DNA of 64,000 nt, from positions 1-64,000 of the forward strand of contig NZ_JAHVKE010000002.1 in NCBI RefSeq assembly GCF_019800885.1, written 5' to 3'. The notes under the pieces are model-generated. The model was given only the letters and a program-made list of their open reading frames with translations. It ran no database searches and was not told where the DNA came from. Every line of letters begins with the position of its first letter. Positions within the stretch are counted from its first letter, which is position 1. The position numbers and the translations under genes are program-made. This DNA is from Maritalea mobilis. GTDB taxonomy: Bacteria; Pseudomonadota; Alphaproteobacteria; Rhodobacterales; Rhodobacteraceae. This document shows, one piece after another, positions 1-8,127 of this stretch.

Positions 1-245
1 TGTCAGACCCCCAGCCGCCGATCAGCACATCGTCGCCCGCCCCGCCACGCAGCAGGTTGCCATTGCCACCCGTCGCATTCAACGTGTCAGAGCCGGTGCC
101 ACCCTCCAGCGTGTCGGTCCCGTTGCCGCCTTCCAGCGTGTCGTTGCCGTCGCCGCCACCGATGCTGTCATCGCCATCACCGCCATTGGCGAAGTCATCA
201 CCGCCGGCGAGAAACACCGAGTCGTTGCCGCCGCCAAGGGTGAGC
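1..245 (-). repeat. RTX calcium-binding nonapeptide block (distal)
   Basis: Tandem nine-residue repeats of the form GGxGxDxUx read on the minus strand (for example GGDGDDSIGGGDGNDTLEGG). The DNA shows the matching repeated ccgccgtc/gtcgttgcc pattern. This is the usual parallel beta-roll that binds calcium in type I secreted proteins. The block continues past the left edge. Confidence 0.85.
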
Positions 246-2836
246 GAATCGGTCCCGTTGAACGCGAACGGGACACCATCCTCGCTAAGAAAGCCCTCGG
301 GGATGATATCGTCGTTCGACGACCCGTTATACGTCCAGTTCACGGCGCTGAAGAACGCCTCGAGCGCGCCCAGCGATCCGCCAAGCTCTGCGAAGGCCGC
401 AGCAGACAGTTGCGCGGCATCGATCGTGCCGGAGAAGCTGCCCACGAATGTGCCGTTGATCGTGACGTTGACATTGGTGACCGTGCCACCGTTCAGGTAG
501 GTGCCGAACGCGTCGGTGCCGTAGGTCAGGCCGGTGCCCGTGACCGTGTAGACAATCGTTTGTCCATCGCCGACGGAGATGCTCGTGAACCCGGTCGAGG
601 ACTGCCCACTTTGGATCTCTGCCTCCATTACGAGGTCCGAGAGCGCCCCCTCAATATCCTGCAACGCGAGACCGGCCGCCTGACCGGCAGCGGAAATGTC
701 CACGGTGATCGCATTGGGGGTCGTCGGCAATTCCCCTTCGAAATAGATGTACCCCTCCAGCGCGCTGACATTGGAGATGCCCGTGAAGGTCAGGCTGTTG
801 CCCGCGCTGAAGTTCAGGACGACATCCCCATTCACCACCGTGGCACCGGCCAACAAGCTGGCAATGCTGCCGCCCCAGATGGCCGGGTTGATGAGGACAA
901 GATCTTCCGAGGTGAAGTCTTCGATGGTGTCCGCACCACTGCTGTAGATGAAATGGTCCGAATCCGCACCGCCCCAGAGGTAGTCGTTGCCGGCACCGCC
1001 TTCGAGGATATCCTCTCCGTCGTAGGCGTAGATACGGTCGTCGCCCCGCCCAGTGATGATGTGGTTTCCGAGGAGGTTGCCGTCGATGATGTCGTCGCCA
1101 TCTCCGGTGGCAATGTTTTCGAACGCACTGGGCGTAACGACTTGCGCCACCCATGCCGCATCAAAATAGATCGAGTTGAACAAGCTGAGATCGACCCAGA
1201 CATCCTGCGTCACGGCGACGAAATTCAGCCAATCCGTGCCGCCGTTGTTGTCCGAGATATTGAAACGGTCACTCTCCACGGCCTCGTAATCGGCGAAATC
1301 GTCGGTGAAGTGGTGAACGTCGTCATTGGTGAAGTCCGACCCGAAGAAGGTCAGCTCGAAATCGTAGAACGTGCCATCGTCAGCTGAGGGGAAAGTATCC
1401 TCGATCTCGAGGGTCCAGATGCCTTCACTGCTCATGCCGATCGCGGCGTTCACGGCAAAGGTGTAGCCGAAAAGGTCGGCGCTGCTGCCATTGTTCTCGT
1501 TCAGGACAAATTCGGTCCCGTCGGGCGCGATCAAGGTGATCGTCAGGTCGTCCATCCAAGTATGCGTCGCATCGACGTAGACATAAATCGTCTCGATCGA
1601 AATCGCATCATTCGCGGAGACCTCGAGCTCATCATAGATGATCGACGACCCGTCGATGGTCTGGTTGGTCGTTGCACTTGTGTGGACGGACGTCACCTCG
1701 TTGGCCGACACCTGCGGATTATCGAAGAATTCCGACCACATCTCGGCCATGCGAACGGCAGCAAAGGCATCGACCATGCCGTAGCCGTAGTTGATATGAT
1801 AGCTGAGGCCGCCACCGTTCCAGTTGGACGCGCCGTTGGAGAACCATGATCCATCTTCAAAGCCGGCGGCGCCGCTGCCGAAGGACGACCCTGTGTGGCT
1901 GGCCGACAGGGCAAGGATCTGTTGCACATCACGCCAACCGAGGTTCGGGTTGGCCTCCAGCATCAGGGCGACAACCCCGGAAACAACGGGCGTCGCGGCA
2001 GATGTCCCGCCGAACGTGTTAGTGTAATCGTCACTGCCAGAACCGGTCCAGTCATACCCATTGCCGGTGCCCAGAAGATCAGTGGTCACCGCGGCCGCTG
2101 GCGCGGCAATCAACAGGTTGACACCCCAGTTGGAATACTCGGCCGTGAAGCCATCGGACTCTGTGGCAGCGACCGTGATGATCTGGCGCACGACGTTGAG
2201 ACCATCGTTCTGTGAACTGGGGTGACCCGTGACGCCGTACTGCACGCCGCTGCCAGCGTCATTGCCGGCGGCCTTGACCATGATCGTGCCAAGTCCACCA
2301 CGCCCGTTTTCGGCGGCACTGGCCAAGGCGTTCGCCTCGTCCACCAACCCAAAGACCGCGTTCTGAATGTCGGCATAGCTGGAATCAAAAGTATACCCGA
2401 ACCCGAAGGTCCCCCAGCTATTCGACACGACGTCATAATTTTCCATGTCGTAGAGCGCCTGGACCATCGCCGCCGATCCGGCGTTCTGGATGTCCACCAG
2501 GTAATCGACGCCTGTGATCGTCGCGCCCCAAGCGACACCGATCCCGCCTTCGTCGTTATTCCCTGCTGCAATAATGCCTGCGCAGGCGGTCCCATGACCG
2601 TCGTCGAAATCGCCGATAATTCCGTCATTGAAGTCGTTGGGATCGCCATCGTCGTAAGGCAGTTCCAGCGTCTCATCGTAGTTATCCGCGAGATCCGCGT
2701 GATTCTGCTGAACCCCGTCGTCATAGACCGCGACGACGACGCCATCGCCGCTGTACTCTGCCCAGATCGTTTCGATGTCGCCGATCAGGTTGAAATGCCA
2801 TTGCTGGGAATAAAGCGGATTGTCGGTATAGCTCAT
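1..2836 (-). CDS. Subtilisin-like (S8, kexin-type) serine protease with P-domain and RTX repeats, C-terminus cut by window edge
   Basis: Continuous minus-strand frame from ATG at 2836 to the left edge, about 945 residues, with an in-frame stop at 2852 just upstream, so this ATG is the first available start. The N-terminal 300 residues carry the S8 triad: Asp39 (AVYDDGV), His81 (GHGTACAG) and Ser279 (GGTSAATP), with an AAGN oxyanion motif between. Residues about 395-505 look like a P/homo-B domain (MDDLTITLIAPDGTEF), as in kexin-type convertases. Two blocks of glycine/aspartate nonapeptides follow, around 950-1115 and 1-245. No N-terminal signal peptide is visible, and RTX repeats usually mark type I secretion with calcium-driven folding outside the cell. 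The C-terminal secretion signal lies outside the window. Neither an ABC exporter nor a membrane fusion protein is encoded here. Family is sure; substrate is unknown. Confidence 0.9.
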   Translation of the reverse strand, partial: MSYTDNPLYSQQWHFNLIGDIETIWAEYSGDGVVVAVYDDGVQQNHADLADNYDETLELPYDDGDPNDFNDGIIGDFDDGHGTACAGIIAAGNNDEGGIGVAWGATITGVDYLVDIQNAGSAAMVQALYDMENYDVVSNSWGTFGFGYTFDSSYADIQNAVFGLVDEANALASAAENGRGGLGTIMVKAAGNDAGSGVQYGVTGHPSSQNDGLNVVRQIITVAATESDGFTAEYSNWGVNLLIAAPAAAVTTDLLGTGNGYDWTGSGSDDYTNTFGGTSAATPVVSGVVALMLEANPNLGWRDVQQILALSASHTGSSFGSGAAGFEDGSWFSNGASNWNGGGLSYHINYGYGMVDAFAAVRMAEMWSEFFDNPQVSANEVTSVHTSATTNQTIDGSSIIYDELEVSANDAISIETIYVYVDATHTWMDDLTITLIAPDGTEFVLNENNGSSADLFGYTFAVNAAIGMSSEGIWTLEIEDTFPSADDGTFYDFELTFFGSDFTNDDVHHFTDDFADYEAVESDRFNISDNNGGTDWLNFVAVTQDVWVDLSLFNSIYFDAAWVAQVVTPSAFENIATGDGDDIIDGNLLGNHIITGRGDDRIYAYDGEDILEGGAGNDYLWGGADSDHFIYSSGADTIEDFTSEDLVLINPAIWGGSIASLLAGATVVNGDVVLNFSAGNSLTFTGISNVSALEGYIYFEGELPTTPNAITVDISAAGQAAGLALQDIEGALSDLVMEAEIQSGQSSTGFTSISVGDGQTIVYTVTGTGLTYGTDAFGTYLNGGTVTNVNVTINGTFVGSFSGTIDAAQLSAAAFAELGGSLGALEAFFSAVNWTYNGSSNDDIIPEGFLSEDGVPFAFNGTDSLTLGGGNDSVFLAGGDDFANGGDGDDSIGGGDGNDTLEGGNGTDTLEGGTGSDTLNATGGNGNLLRGGAGDDVLIGGWGSD
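950..1115 (-). repeat. RTX calcium-binding nonapeptide block (proximal)
   Basis: A first set of degenerate RTX repeats (GDGDDIIDGN, GRGDDRIYAYDGEDILEGGAGND) sits about 235 residues ahead of the distal block. The stretch between the two blocks, at about 250-950, has no RTX character and reads as a separate beta-rich module. Confidence 0.75.
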
Positions 2837-3037
2837 CGAAAGACCCGTCGCTCAAATCAGGTGCAGGTGCGGGATAGCCCTGCATCGTCGGCAAAAATAC
2901 CAAGAAGGACCCACGAAACAAGCTTCCATTGTTCAAACCTATAGAAAGCTCGGACGAATCCTTCGCCAGCGGCCGCGCCTTGTGCCTCAGCCGGGCCAAC
3001 GGTATCCCGGTTGCGATCAAACTGGGAAGGATGCTCC

Positions 3038-4588
3038 ATGGTTGACGCAACGCCGACACCCCCGCGCCCCGTCGTCCTGTGTATCCTCGACGGTTGGGGG
3101 ATCGGACCGACCGAAGCGGACAATGCCCCGCATCTGGCAAAGACCCCGAACTTCGACCGGATTCACCAAGCCTGCCCCCATGCGACGCTGACCACCCATG
3201 GCCGCGCCGTGGGCCTGCCCGACGGGCAGATGGGCAACTCGGAGGTCGGGCACATGAATATCGGCGCCGGTCGCGTCGTGATGATGGACCTCGTGCGCAT
3301 CGACGCTGCCATCGAGGATGGCAGTTTCACCAAGGAACACGCCTTGGTCGAATTCATCGCGGCTTTGAAGAAAACCGGCGGCACGGCGCATCTGTTCGGG
3401 CTGGTTTCGGACGGGGGCGTGCACAGCCAGTACACCCACATGACCGAGGCCGCGCGGGTCATCGCAGCGGCGGGTGTACCGGTGCGCATTCACGCCATCA
3501 CCGATGGCCGCGACGTGGCGCCGAAATCGGCCACCAGCTTCATCGAGGATATCCAGTCGAACAGCCCCGAAGGTGTGCGCATCGCCACCGTGATCGGGCG
3601 CTATTTCGCCATGGACCGCGACAAGCGCTGGGACCGGGTCGAACGGGCCTTCAACGCGATGGTGCGCGGCAAGGGGGCCGAGGGCACGCTGCACGTTTCA
3701 GGCGACGCAACCGACGCCGTGGCCGAAGCCTATGACCGGGGCGAGACGGACGAGTTCATCCAGCCGACCGTGGTGGGCGACTACGCCGGGATGGCGGATG
3801 GGGACGGGGTGTTCTGCCTCAACTTTCGGGCCGACCGTGCGCGCGAGATCCTCGCCGCCATCGGCGACCCGGAGTTCGACGGGTTCGACACGGGCGAGCG
3901 ACCGGACCTCGCGGGCAAACTGGGGATGGTCGACTATTCCAAAAGCCATGATCGCTACATGACCACGGTCTTTCCCAAGCAGGAGATCGTGAACACGCTG
4001 GCCGAATGGGTGTCGCAGCACGGGCTCAAGCAGTTCCACATCGCCGAGACCGAAAAATACCCCCATGTCACCTTCTTCCTGAACGGCGGCAAGGAACCTC
4101 CCGAAAAGGGCGAGGACCGCTACATGGCGCAGTCGCCCAAGGTGGCGACCTATGACCTGCAACCCGAGATGTCCGCAGGTGAAGTGACCGACCACCTGAT
4201 CGAGGCGATCGAGGGCGACTACGACCTGATCGTGGTGAACTTCGCCAATCCCGACATGGTCGGCCATACCGGCGACCTTGATGCCGCCATCGCCGCCTGC
4301 GAGGTCGTCGATAAGGGCCTCGGGCGGGCGCTGGCGGCGTTGGAGAAGGTCGGCGGCGTGATGATCGTCACCGCCGATCACGGCAATTGCGAGACTATGG
4401 TCGACCCTGTAACGGGCGGGCCGCACACGGCGCACACGCTGAACCCGGTTCCGGTGATCCTTGTCGGCGGGCCGGAGGGGGCCAGGCTTCGCGAAGGCGG
4501 CAAGCTGGCCGATCTTGCGCCGACGCTTCTGCAACTGATGCGGTTGGAGCAGCCCAAGGAAATGACCGGGGAGAGCCTCTTGGCATGA
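3038..4588 (+). CDS. gpmI: 2,3-bisphosphoglycerate-independent phosphoglycerate mutase
   Basis: Interconverts 3- and 2-phosphoglycerate in glycolysis and gluconeogenesis, in the cytoplasm, using two manganese ions and a phosphoserine intermediate. The 516 residues match the usual length of about 510. The metal-binding LDGWG motif is at residues 17-21 and the catalytic serine is Ser68 in GNSEVGH. Distal alkaline-phosphatase-like metal motifs are seen as NFANPDMVGHTGD and TADHGNCE. ATG 3038 is preferred over an in-frame TTG at 3011 because gggaagg lies seven bases upstream and the protein then starts just before the conserved PVVLCILDGWG. It is first in an operon; its stop overlaps the next start as ATGA. 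Confidence 0.97.
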   Translation: MVDATPTPPRPVVLCILDGWGIGPTEADNAPHLAKTPNFDRIHQACPHATLTTHGRAVGLPDGQMGNSEVGHMNIGAGRVVMMDLVRIDAAIEDGSFTKEHALVEFIAALKKTGGTAHLFGLVSDGGVHSQYTHMTEAARVIAAAGVPVRIHAITDGRDVAPKSATSFIEDIQSNSPEGVRIATVIGRYFAMDRDKRWDRVERAFNAMVRGKGAEGTLHVSGDATDAVAEAYDRGETDEFIQPTVVGDYAGMADGDGVFCLNFRADRAREILAAIGDPEFDGFDTGERPDLAGKLGMVDYSKSHDRYMTTVFPKQEIVNTLAEWVSQHGLKQFHIAETEKYPHVTFFLNGGKEPPEKGEDRYMAQSPKVATYDLQPEMSAGEVTDHLIEAIEGDYDLIVVNFANPDMVGHTGDLDAAIAACEVVDKGLGRALAALEKVGGVMIVTADHGNCETMVDPVTGGPHTAHTLNPVPVILVGGPEGARLREGGKLADLAPTLLQLMRLEQPKEMTGESLLA

Positions 4589-5715
4589 GGGCATGGGCAC
4601 GGATCATCGCGGTGGCCTGTGCGCTCGGCATCGCCGGTCCGGCCCCCGCCCAGACCGATGCCGCGCAGACAGCCGCCCGCGCCGCCGAGATGCTGGAGGC
4701 CGCCGGGCAATCCCTGTCCGAGGCCGAGGGCGCGCGGGACCGGGTCGAGGCCCTGACCCAGACTGTCCGCGCCTATGAGGAGGGCCTGCTGGCCCTGCGC
4801 GATGGCCTGCGCGAGGCCGCCTTGCGGGAACGCACCATCCTGCTGGTCTTCGAAGCGGAGCGCGATCGCCTGGCCCGCCTTCTGGCCGTTCTGCAATCCA
4901 TCGAGGCGGCCCCCGCCCCCCTGCTCCTGCTGCACCCGGAAGGTCCGCTTGGCACGGCCCGTTCCGGCATGATCGTGTCCGAGGTAACGCCCGCCGTCGC
5001 GGACGAGGCGATGGCGCTGCGCGCGCAACTGGAGGAACTGGCAGTGCTGCGCGCGTTGCAGGAAAACGCCCTCGCGCAGCTTACCGAAGGGCTGCAAGGG
5101 GCACAGGCCGCGCGAGCCGAGCTGTCGCAGGCCATCGCCGACCGGCGCGACCTGCCGGCGCGCTTCGCCCTGGATGCCGACGCGATGCGGCAGATCCTCG
5201 AAAACGTCGATTCGCTGACCAGCTTTGCCGAGATTCTCGCCGCGGATCCGGTCGCGGCCTCGGCCGATCTGCCGGATTTCACGCAAGCGCAGGGCGCGTT
5301 GCCCGCCCCTGCCCTGGGTGCGCTTCTTCGACGCTACAACGAAACGGATGCGGCGGGCGTCCGCCGCCCGGGGATCGTGCTGGCCACCCACCCCCGCGCC
5401 CTCGTGACCGCGCCCTGGCCTGCGTCGATCCGCTATGCCGGCCCTCTGCTGGACTATGGAAATGTCGTTATCCTTGAACCGGATACGAATTACCTTCTGA
5501 TTCTCGCTGGTTTGGGGGACCTCTACGTGACGGCCGGGCAACTGGTGGCGGGCGATACGGCCCTTGGACTCATGCCGGGGCCTGTGGCCACTGGCGGGGA
5601 ATTGATCGTCTCCGATGCGGAAGGCGGTGGTGCCGGCCTCTCGGAAACGCTTTATATAGAGTTGAGAGAGGGCGGCAGTCCGGTTGACCCGGGCGAGTGG
5701 TTCCTAATCGAATGA
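4585..5715 (+). CDS. EnvC-like murein hydrolase activator (degenerate LytM/M23 protein)
   Basis: Predicted periplasmic protein of 376 residues. A signal peptide spans about residues 1-22 (RAWARIIAVACALGIAGPAPA), followed by a long Ala/Glu/Arg-rich coiled coil to about 200 and a C-terminal LytM-type domain ending in TLYIELREGGSPVDPGEWF, which resembles the end of EnvC. The Zn-binding His/Asp residues of active M23 peptidases are not visible, as in known EnvC proteins, which switch on cell-separation amidases rather than cutting peptidoglycan. ATG 4585 overlaps the gpmI stop by four bases, a sign of translational coupling. The position between gpmI and ctpA is a common alphaproteobacterial order. 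The role in daughter-cell separation is inferred from the family. Confidence 0.85.
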   Translation: MRAWARIIAVACALGIAGPAPAQTDAAQTAARAAEMLEAAGQSLSEAEGARDRVEALTQTVRAYEEGLLALRDGLREAALRERTILLVFEAERDRLARLLAVLQSIEAAPAPLLLLHPEGPLGTARSGMIVSEVTPAVADEAMALRAQLEELAVLRALQENALAQLTEGLQGAQAARAELSQAIADRRDLPARFALDADAMRQILENVDSLTSFAEILAADPVAASADLPDFTQAQGALPAPALGALLRRYNETDAAGVRRPGIVLATHPRALVTAPWPASIRYAGPLLDYGNVVILEPDTNYLLILAGLGDLYVTAGQLVAGDTALGLMPGPVATGGELIVSDAEGGGAGLSETLYIELREGGSPVDPGEWFLIE

Positions 5716-5771
5716 CGGCGCGCGCCACGCGCGGAGCAGAACGAACGAAAGACGTACAAGGACGCACACCC

Positions 5772-7103
5772 ATGAACAAGCTGATCTACGCAGCCATCGG
5801 AGGCATCGCCGGGGGCGTCCTCCTGTCCACGCAGGTCGCAGGACCGCTCCTGGCGCAGGAAGAGGCGCGCAACGCCTCGGTCTATCAACAGCTCGACCTG
5901 TTCGGCGACGTGTTCGAACGCATCCGCGCCAACTATGTCGAAGAGGTGGACGAAGCCGCGCTGATCGAGGCCGCGATCAACGGCATGCTGACCTCGCTCG
6001 ATCCGCATTCCAGCTACCTGCCGCCGCGCGATTTCGACGCGATGCAAACGCAGACCCGCGGCGAATTCGGCGGCCTCGGGATCGAGGTGACGCAGGAAGA
6101 CGGGTTCGTCCGCGTCATCACGCCCATGGACGACACCCCCGCGATGGAGGCCGGCGTCGAAGCCGGCGACTTCATCACCCATGTGGATGGCGAGGCCTTG
6201 TTGGGGCTGACGCTGGAACAGGCCGTCGACCTGATGCGCGGCCCGGTCGGGTCCGAGATCGTCATCACCATCGTGCGCGAGGGCGAAGATGAACCCTTCG
6301 ACGTGACCATCGTGCGCGACCGGATCCAGCTGACCGCCGTGCGCCACCGCCTCGAAGGCCGCACCGCGATCCTGCGGGTCTCGACCTTCAACGATCAGAC
6401 CTTCCCGAACCTCGTCGAAGGCCTCGAGGAAATGATCGCCGAGGTTGGCGGGCTCGAAAACCTGAACGGGGTCGTGCTCGACCTTCGCAACAACCCCGGC
6501 GGCCTGCTCAGCCAGGCGATCCGCGTGTCCGATGCCTTCCTCGAACAGGGCGAGATCGTCTCGACCCGCGGGCGCGAGGTTGCCGATGGCGAGCGTTACA
6601 ACGCCACCGCCGGTGACCTGATCGAAGGCCTGCCCATGGTCGTTCTGGTCAATGGCGGCTCGGCCTCGGCCAGCGAGATCGTGGCAGGCGCACTTCAGGA
6701 TCATCGCCGCGCGGTGATCGTGGGCACCAACACCTTCGGCAAGGGCTCGGTCCAGTCGGTGATGCCGCTGCCGGGCAACGGCGCCATGCGTCTGACCACG
6801 TCGCTTTACTACACGCCGTCGGGCCGCTCGATCCAGGCGCTTGGCGTGGCGCCCGACATCATCGTCGAACAGCGCGACCCGGTGGAGATGGCCGAGGACG
6901 AGGCCGACCGCCCCGCCCGCACCGAAGCCTCTCTGCGCGGCGCGCTGGAAAACTCGACCCTGACCGAGGATGAGTTGCGCCAGCGCGAACTGGAGCGTGA
7001 AGAAGCCGAAGCCACCGCGCGCCTGCGGAACGAGGATTACCAGCTGGCCTATGCCATCGATATCCTGACCGGTCTGAACGCGCTCGGTCCGAACCCGCAG
7101 TAA
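5772..7103 (+). CDS. ctpA: Carboxyl-terminal processing peptidase (S41 family)
   Basis: Periplasmic serine protease of 443 residues that trims or degrades envelope proteins from their C-terminus. The N-terminus is a signal or anchor segment (LIYAAIGGIAGGVLLSTQVAG). A PDZ domain lies at about 85-170 (GLGIEVTQEDGFVRV), and the S41 core follows with the Ser/Lys dyad: Ser299 in GGSASASE and Lys324 in NTFGKGSVQ, 25 residues apart as in Prc. The C-terminus is charged and helical. ATG 5772 was chosen because it puts the signal sequence at the N-terminus; in-frame GTG 5697 and ATG 5712 would overlap the previous gene. It follows the envC-like gene, fitting the known link of Ctp proteases with cell-wall hydrolase control. 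Confidence 0.95.
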   Translation: MNKLIYAAIGGIAGGVLLSTQVAGPLLAQEEARNASVYQQLDLFGDVFERIRANYVEEVDEAALIEAAINGMLTSLDPHSSYLPPRDFDAMQTQTRGEFGGLGIEVTQEDGFVRVITPMDDTPAMEAGVEAGDFITHVDGEALLGLTLEQAVDLMRGPVGSEIVITIVREGEDEPFDVTIVRDRIQLTAVRHRLEGRTAILRVSTFNDQTFPNLVEGLEEMIAEVGGLENLNGVVLDLRNNPGGLLSQAIRVSDAFLEQGEIVSTRGREVADGERYNATAGDLIEGLPMVVLVNGGSASASEIVAGALQDHRRAVIVGTNTFGKGSVQSVMPLPGNGAMRLTTSLYYTPSGRSIQALGVAPDIIVEQRDPVEMAEDEADRPARTEASLRGALENSTLTEDELRQRELEREEAEATARLRNEDYQLAYAIDILTGLNALGPNPQ

Positions 7104-7107
7104 GCGC

Positions 7108-7581
7108 ATGACGCCGGACGAGATCGCGGCCCTGCCCTATCGCCCCTGTGTGGGCGTGGTGCTGACGGACGGGCAGGGCCGTGTCTTTGCCGGGCAACGC
7201 GCCGACATGGACACCCCCGCCTGGCAGATGCCGCAGGGCGGGATCGACAAGGGCGAAACCCCGGTCAAGGCGGCCCTGCGCGAATTGCGCGAGGAGACCG
7301 GTGTAAAGCGAAAGCATGTCACCGTTCTGGGTGAAACCGCCGACTGGCTGCCCTACGATCTGCCGCCCGAGGTTTTGCCCTATCGCGGCAAGTATCGCGG
7401 CCAGAGCCAGAAATGGGTGCTGATGCGGCTGGATGCCGGGGATGACGTCATCGACCTGACCCACGAGGATGTCGAGTTTTCCGAGTGGCGCTGGATGACG
7501 GGGGAGGACCTCCTGACCCTGATCGTGCCGTTTAAGCGCGATATCTACGAGGCCGTTCTGACCGAATTCGATCTGATCTGA
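7108..7581 (+). CDS. rppH: RNA pyrophosphohydrolase (Nudix)
   Basis: Removes pyrophosphate from the 5' end of primary transcripts and so starts mRNA decay. The protein has 157 residues with a full Nudix box at about 44-66 (GGIDKGETPVKAALRELREETGV, conforming to Gx5Ex7REUxEExGU). The preceding YRPCVGVVL and AWQMPQGG, and the WVLMRLD stretch after it, are typical of RppH/IalA rather than of MutT. It starts four bases after the ctpA stop and is the last gene of the operon. The next gene is on the other strand, seven bases away. Confidence 0.93.
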   Translation: MTPDEIAALPYRPCVGVVLTDGQGRVFAGQRADMDTPAWQMPQGGIDKGETPVKAALRELREETGVKRKHVTVLGETADWLPYDLPPEVLPYRGKYRGQSQKWVLMRLDAGDDVIDLTHEDVEFSEWRWMTGEDLLTLIVPFKRDIYEAVLTEFDLI

Positions 7582-7587
7582 GCGCCC

Positions 7588-7974
7588 TTACCCCGCCTCG
7601 TACAGTTCAAGCGGCAGGCCATCCGGGTCTCGGAAAAAGGTAAAGGCGCGCCCCGTCAGCGCATCCATGCGGATGGCTTCAACCGCCACGCCTTTTGCCT
7701 CAAGGGCGCTCTTGGCCGCCGCCACATCCGCCACGGCAAAGGCAAGATGGCGCAAACCCTGCGCCTCGGGGCCTGTTGCCCGCACCGGCGGATCGGGGAA
7801 AGAGAACAGCTCGACCTGGCCGCCATCCGGCAGGGCAAGGTCAAGTTTCCACGAGTGGCGTGCGGCGCGGTACGTCTCGGCAAGGATGCGTAGCCCGAGA
7901 ACGTCGGTATAGAACGCCCGGGACCGTTCATAATCCGAACAGATGATCGCCGCGTGATGGATCGAGAGAAGCAT
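7588..7974 (-). CDS. VOC-family metalloprotein, YaeR/glyoxalase-like
   Basis: A 128-residue single-domain vicinal-oxygen-chelate protein. It matches the small YaeR type almost end to end: IHHAAIICSDYERSRAFY at the start, WKLDLALPDGGQVELFSFP in the middle and FTFFRDPDGLPLELYE at the end. Likely metal ligands are His5 or His6, Glu in VELFSF, His in LRHLAF and Glu in LELYE. The start at 7974 gives the family length; an upstream extension in the same frame lacks family similarity. Metal-dependent isomerase or lyase activity is likely, but the substrate of YaeR-type proteins is not settled. It converges on rppH and diverges from dnaE2. Confidence 0.8.
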   Translation of the reverse strand: MLLSIHHAAIICSDYERSRAFYTDVLGLRILAETYRAARHSWKLDLALPDGGQVELFSFPDPPVRATGPEAQGLRHLAFAVADVAAAKSALEAKGVAVEAIRMDALTGRAFTFFRDPDGLPLELYEAG

Positions 7975-8097
7975 AGGCACCTTCCACGGCCAGAGAATGA
8001 CGGCCCTTTGACGTGGTGCCCGATTGGGCCTTGGTTGCCAAGCACCCGGCCCCACAAGATGCCGGTAGCAAGAGCGGCGACAAGCGACTCCAAATGA

Positions 8098-8112
8098 GAA
8101 CAAAAGGTGAAT
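8098..8112 (+). promoter_or_regulatory. Candidate LexA (SOS) box of dnaE2
   Basis: GAACAAAAGGTGAAT fits the alphaproteobacterial LexA direct repeat GAAC-N7-GAAC (GTTC-N7-GTTC on the other strand) in seven of eight positions. It lies 16 bases ahead of the ATG at 8128 and would overlap a translation start at GTG 8107. dnaE2 genes are usual LexA targets in this class. Binding is inferred from the pattern only. Confidence 0.6.
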
Positions 8113-8127
8113 ATACTAACCGGCACC

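Noticed and set aside
410-1387. A 325-codon plus-strand frame opposite the RTX protease
   Set aside because: It arises from the repeated Gly/Asp codons of the protease read backwards.
4585-5715. Loss of zinc ligands in the EnvC-like protein as a sign of decay
   Set aside because: EnvC-type activators normally lack the catalytic zinc site, so this is the expected state.
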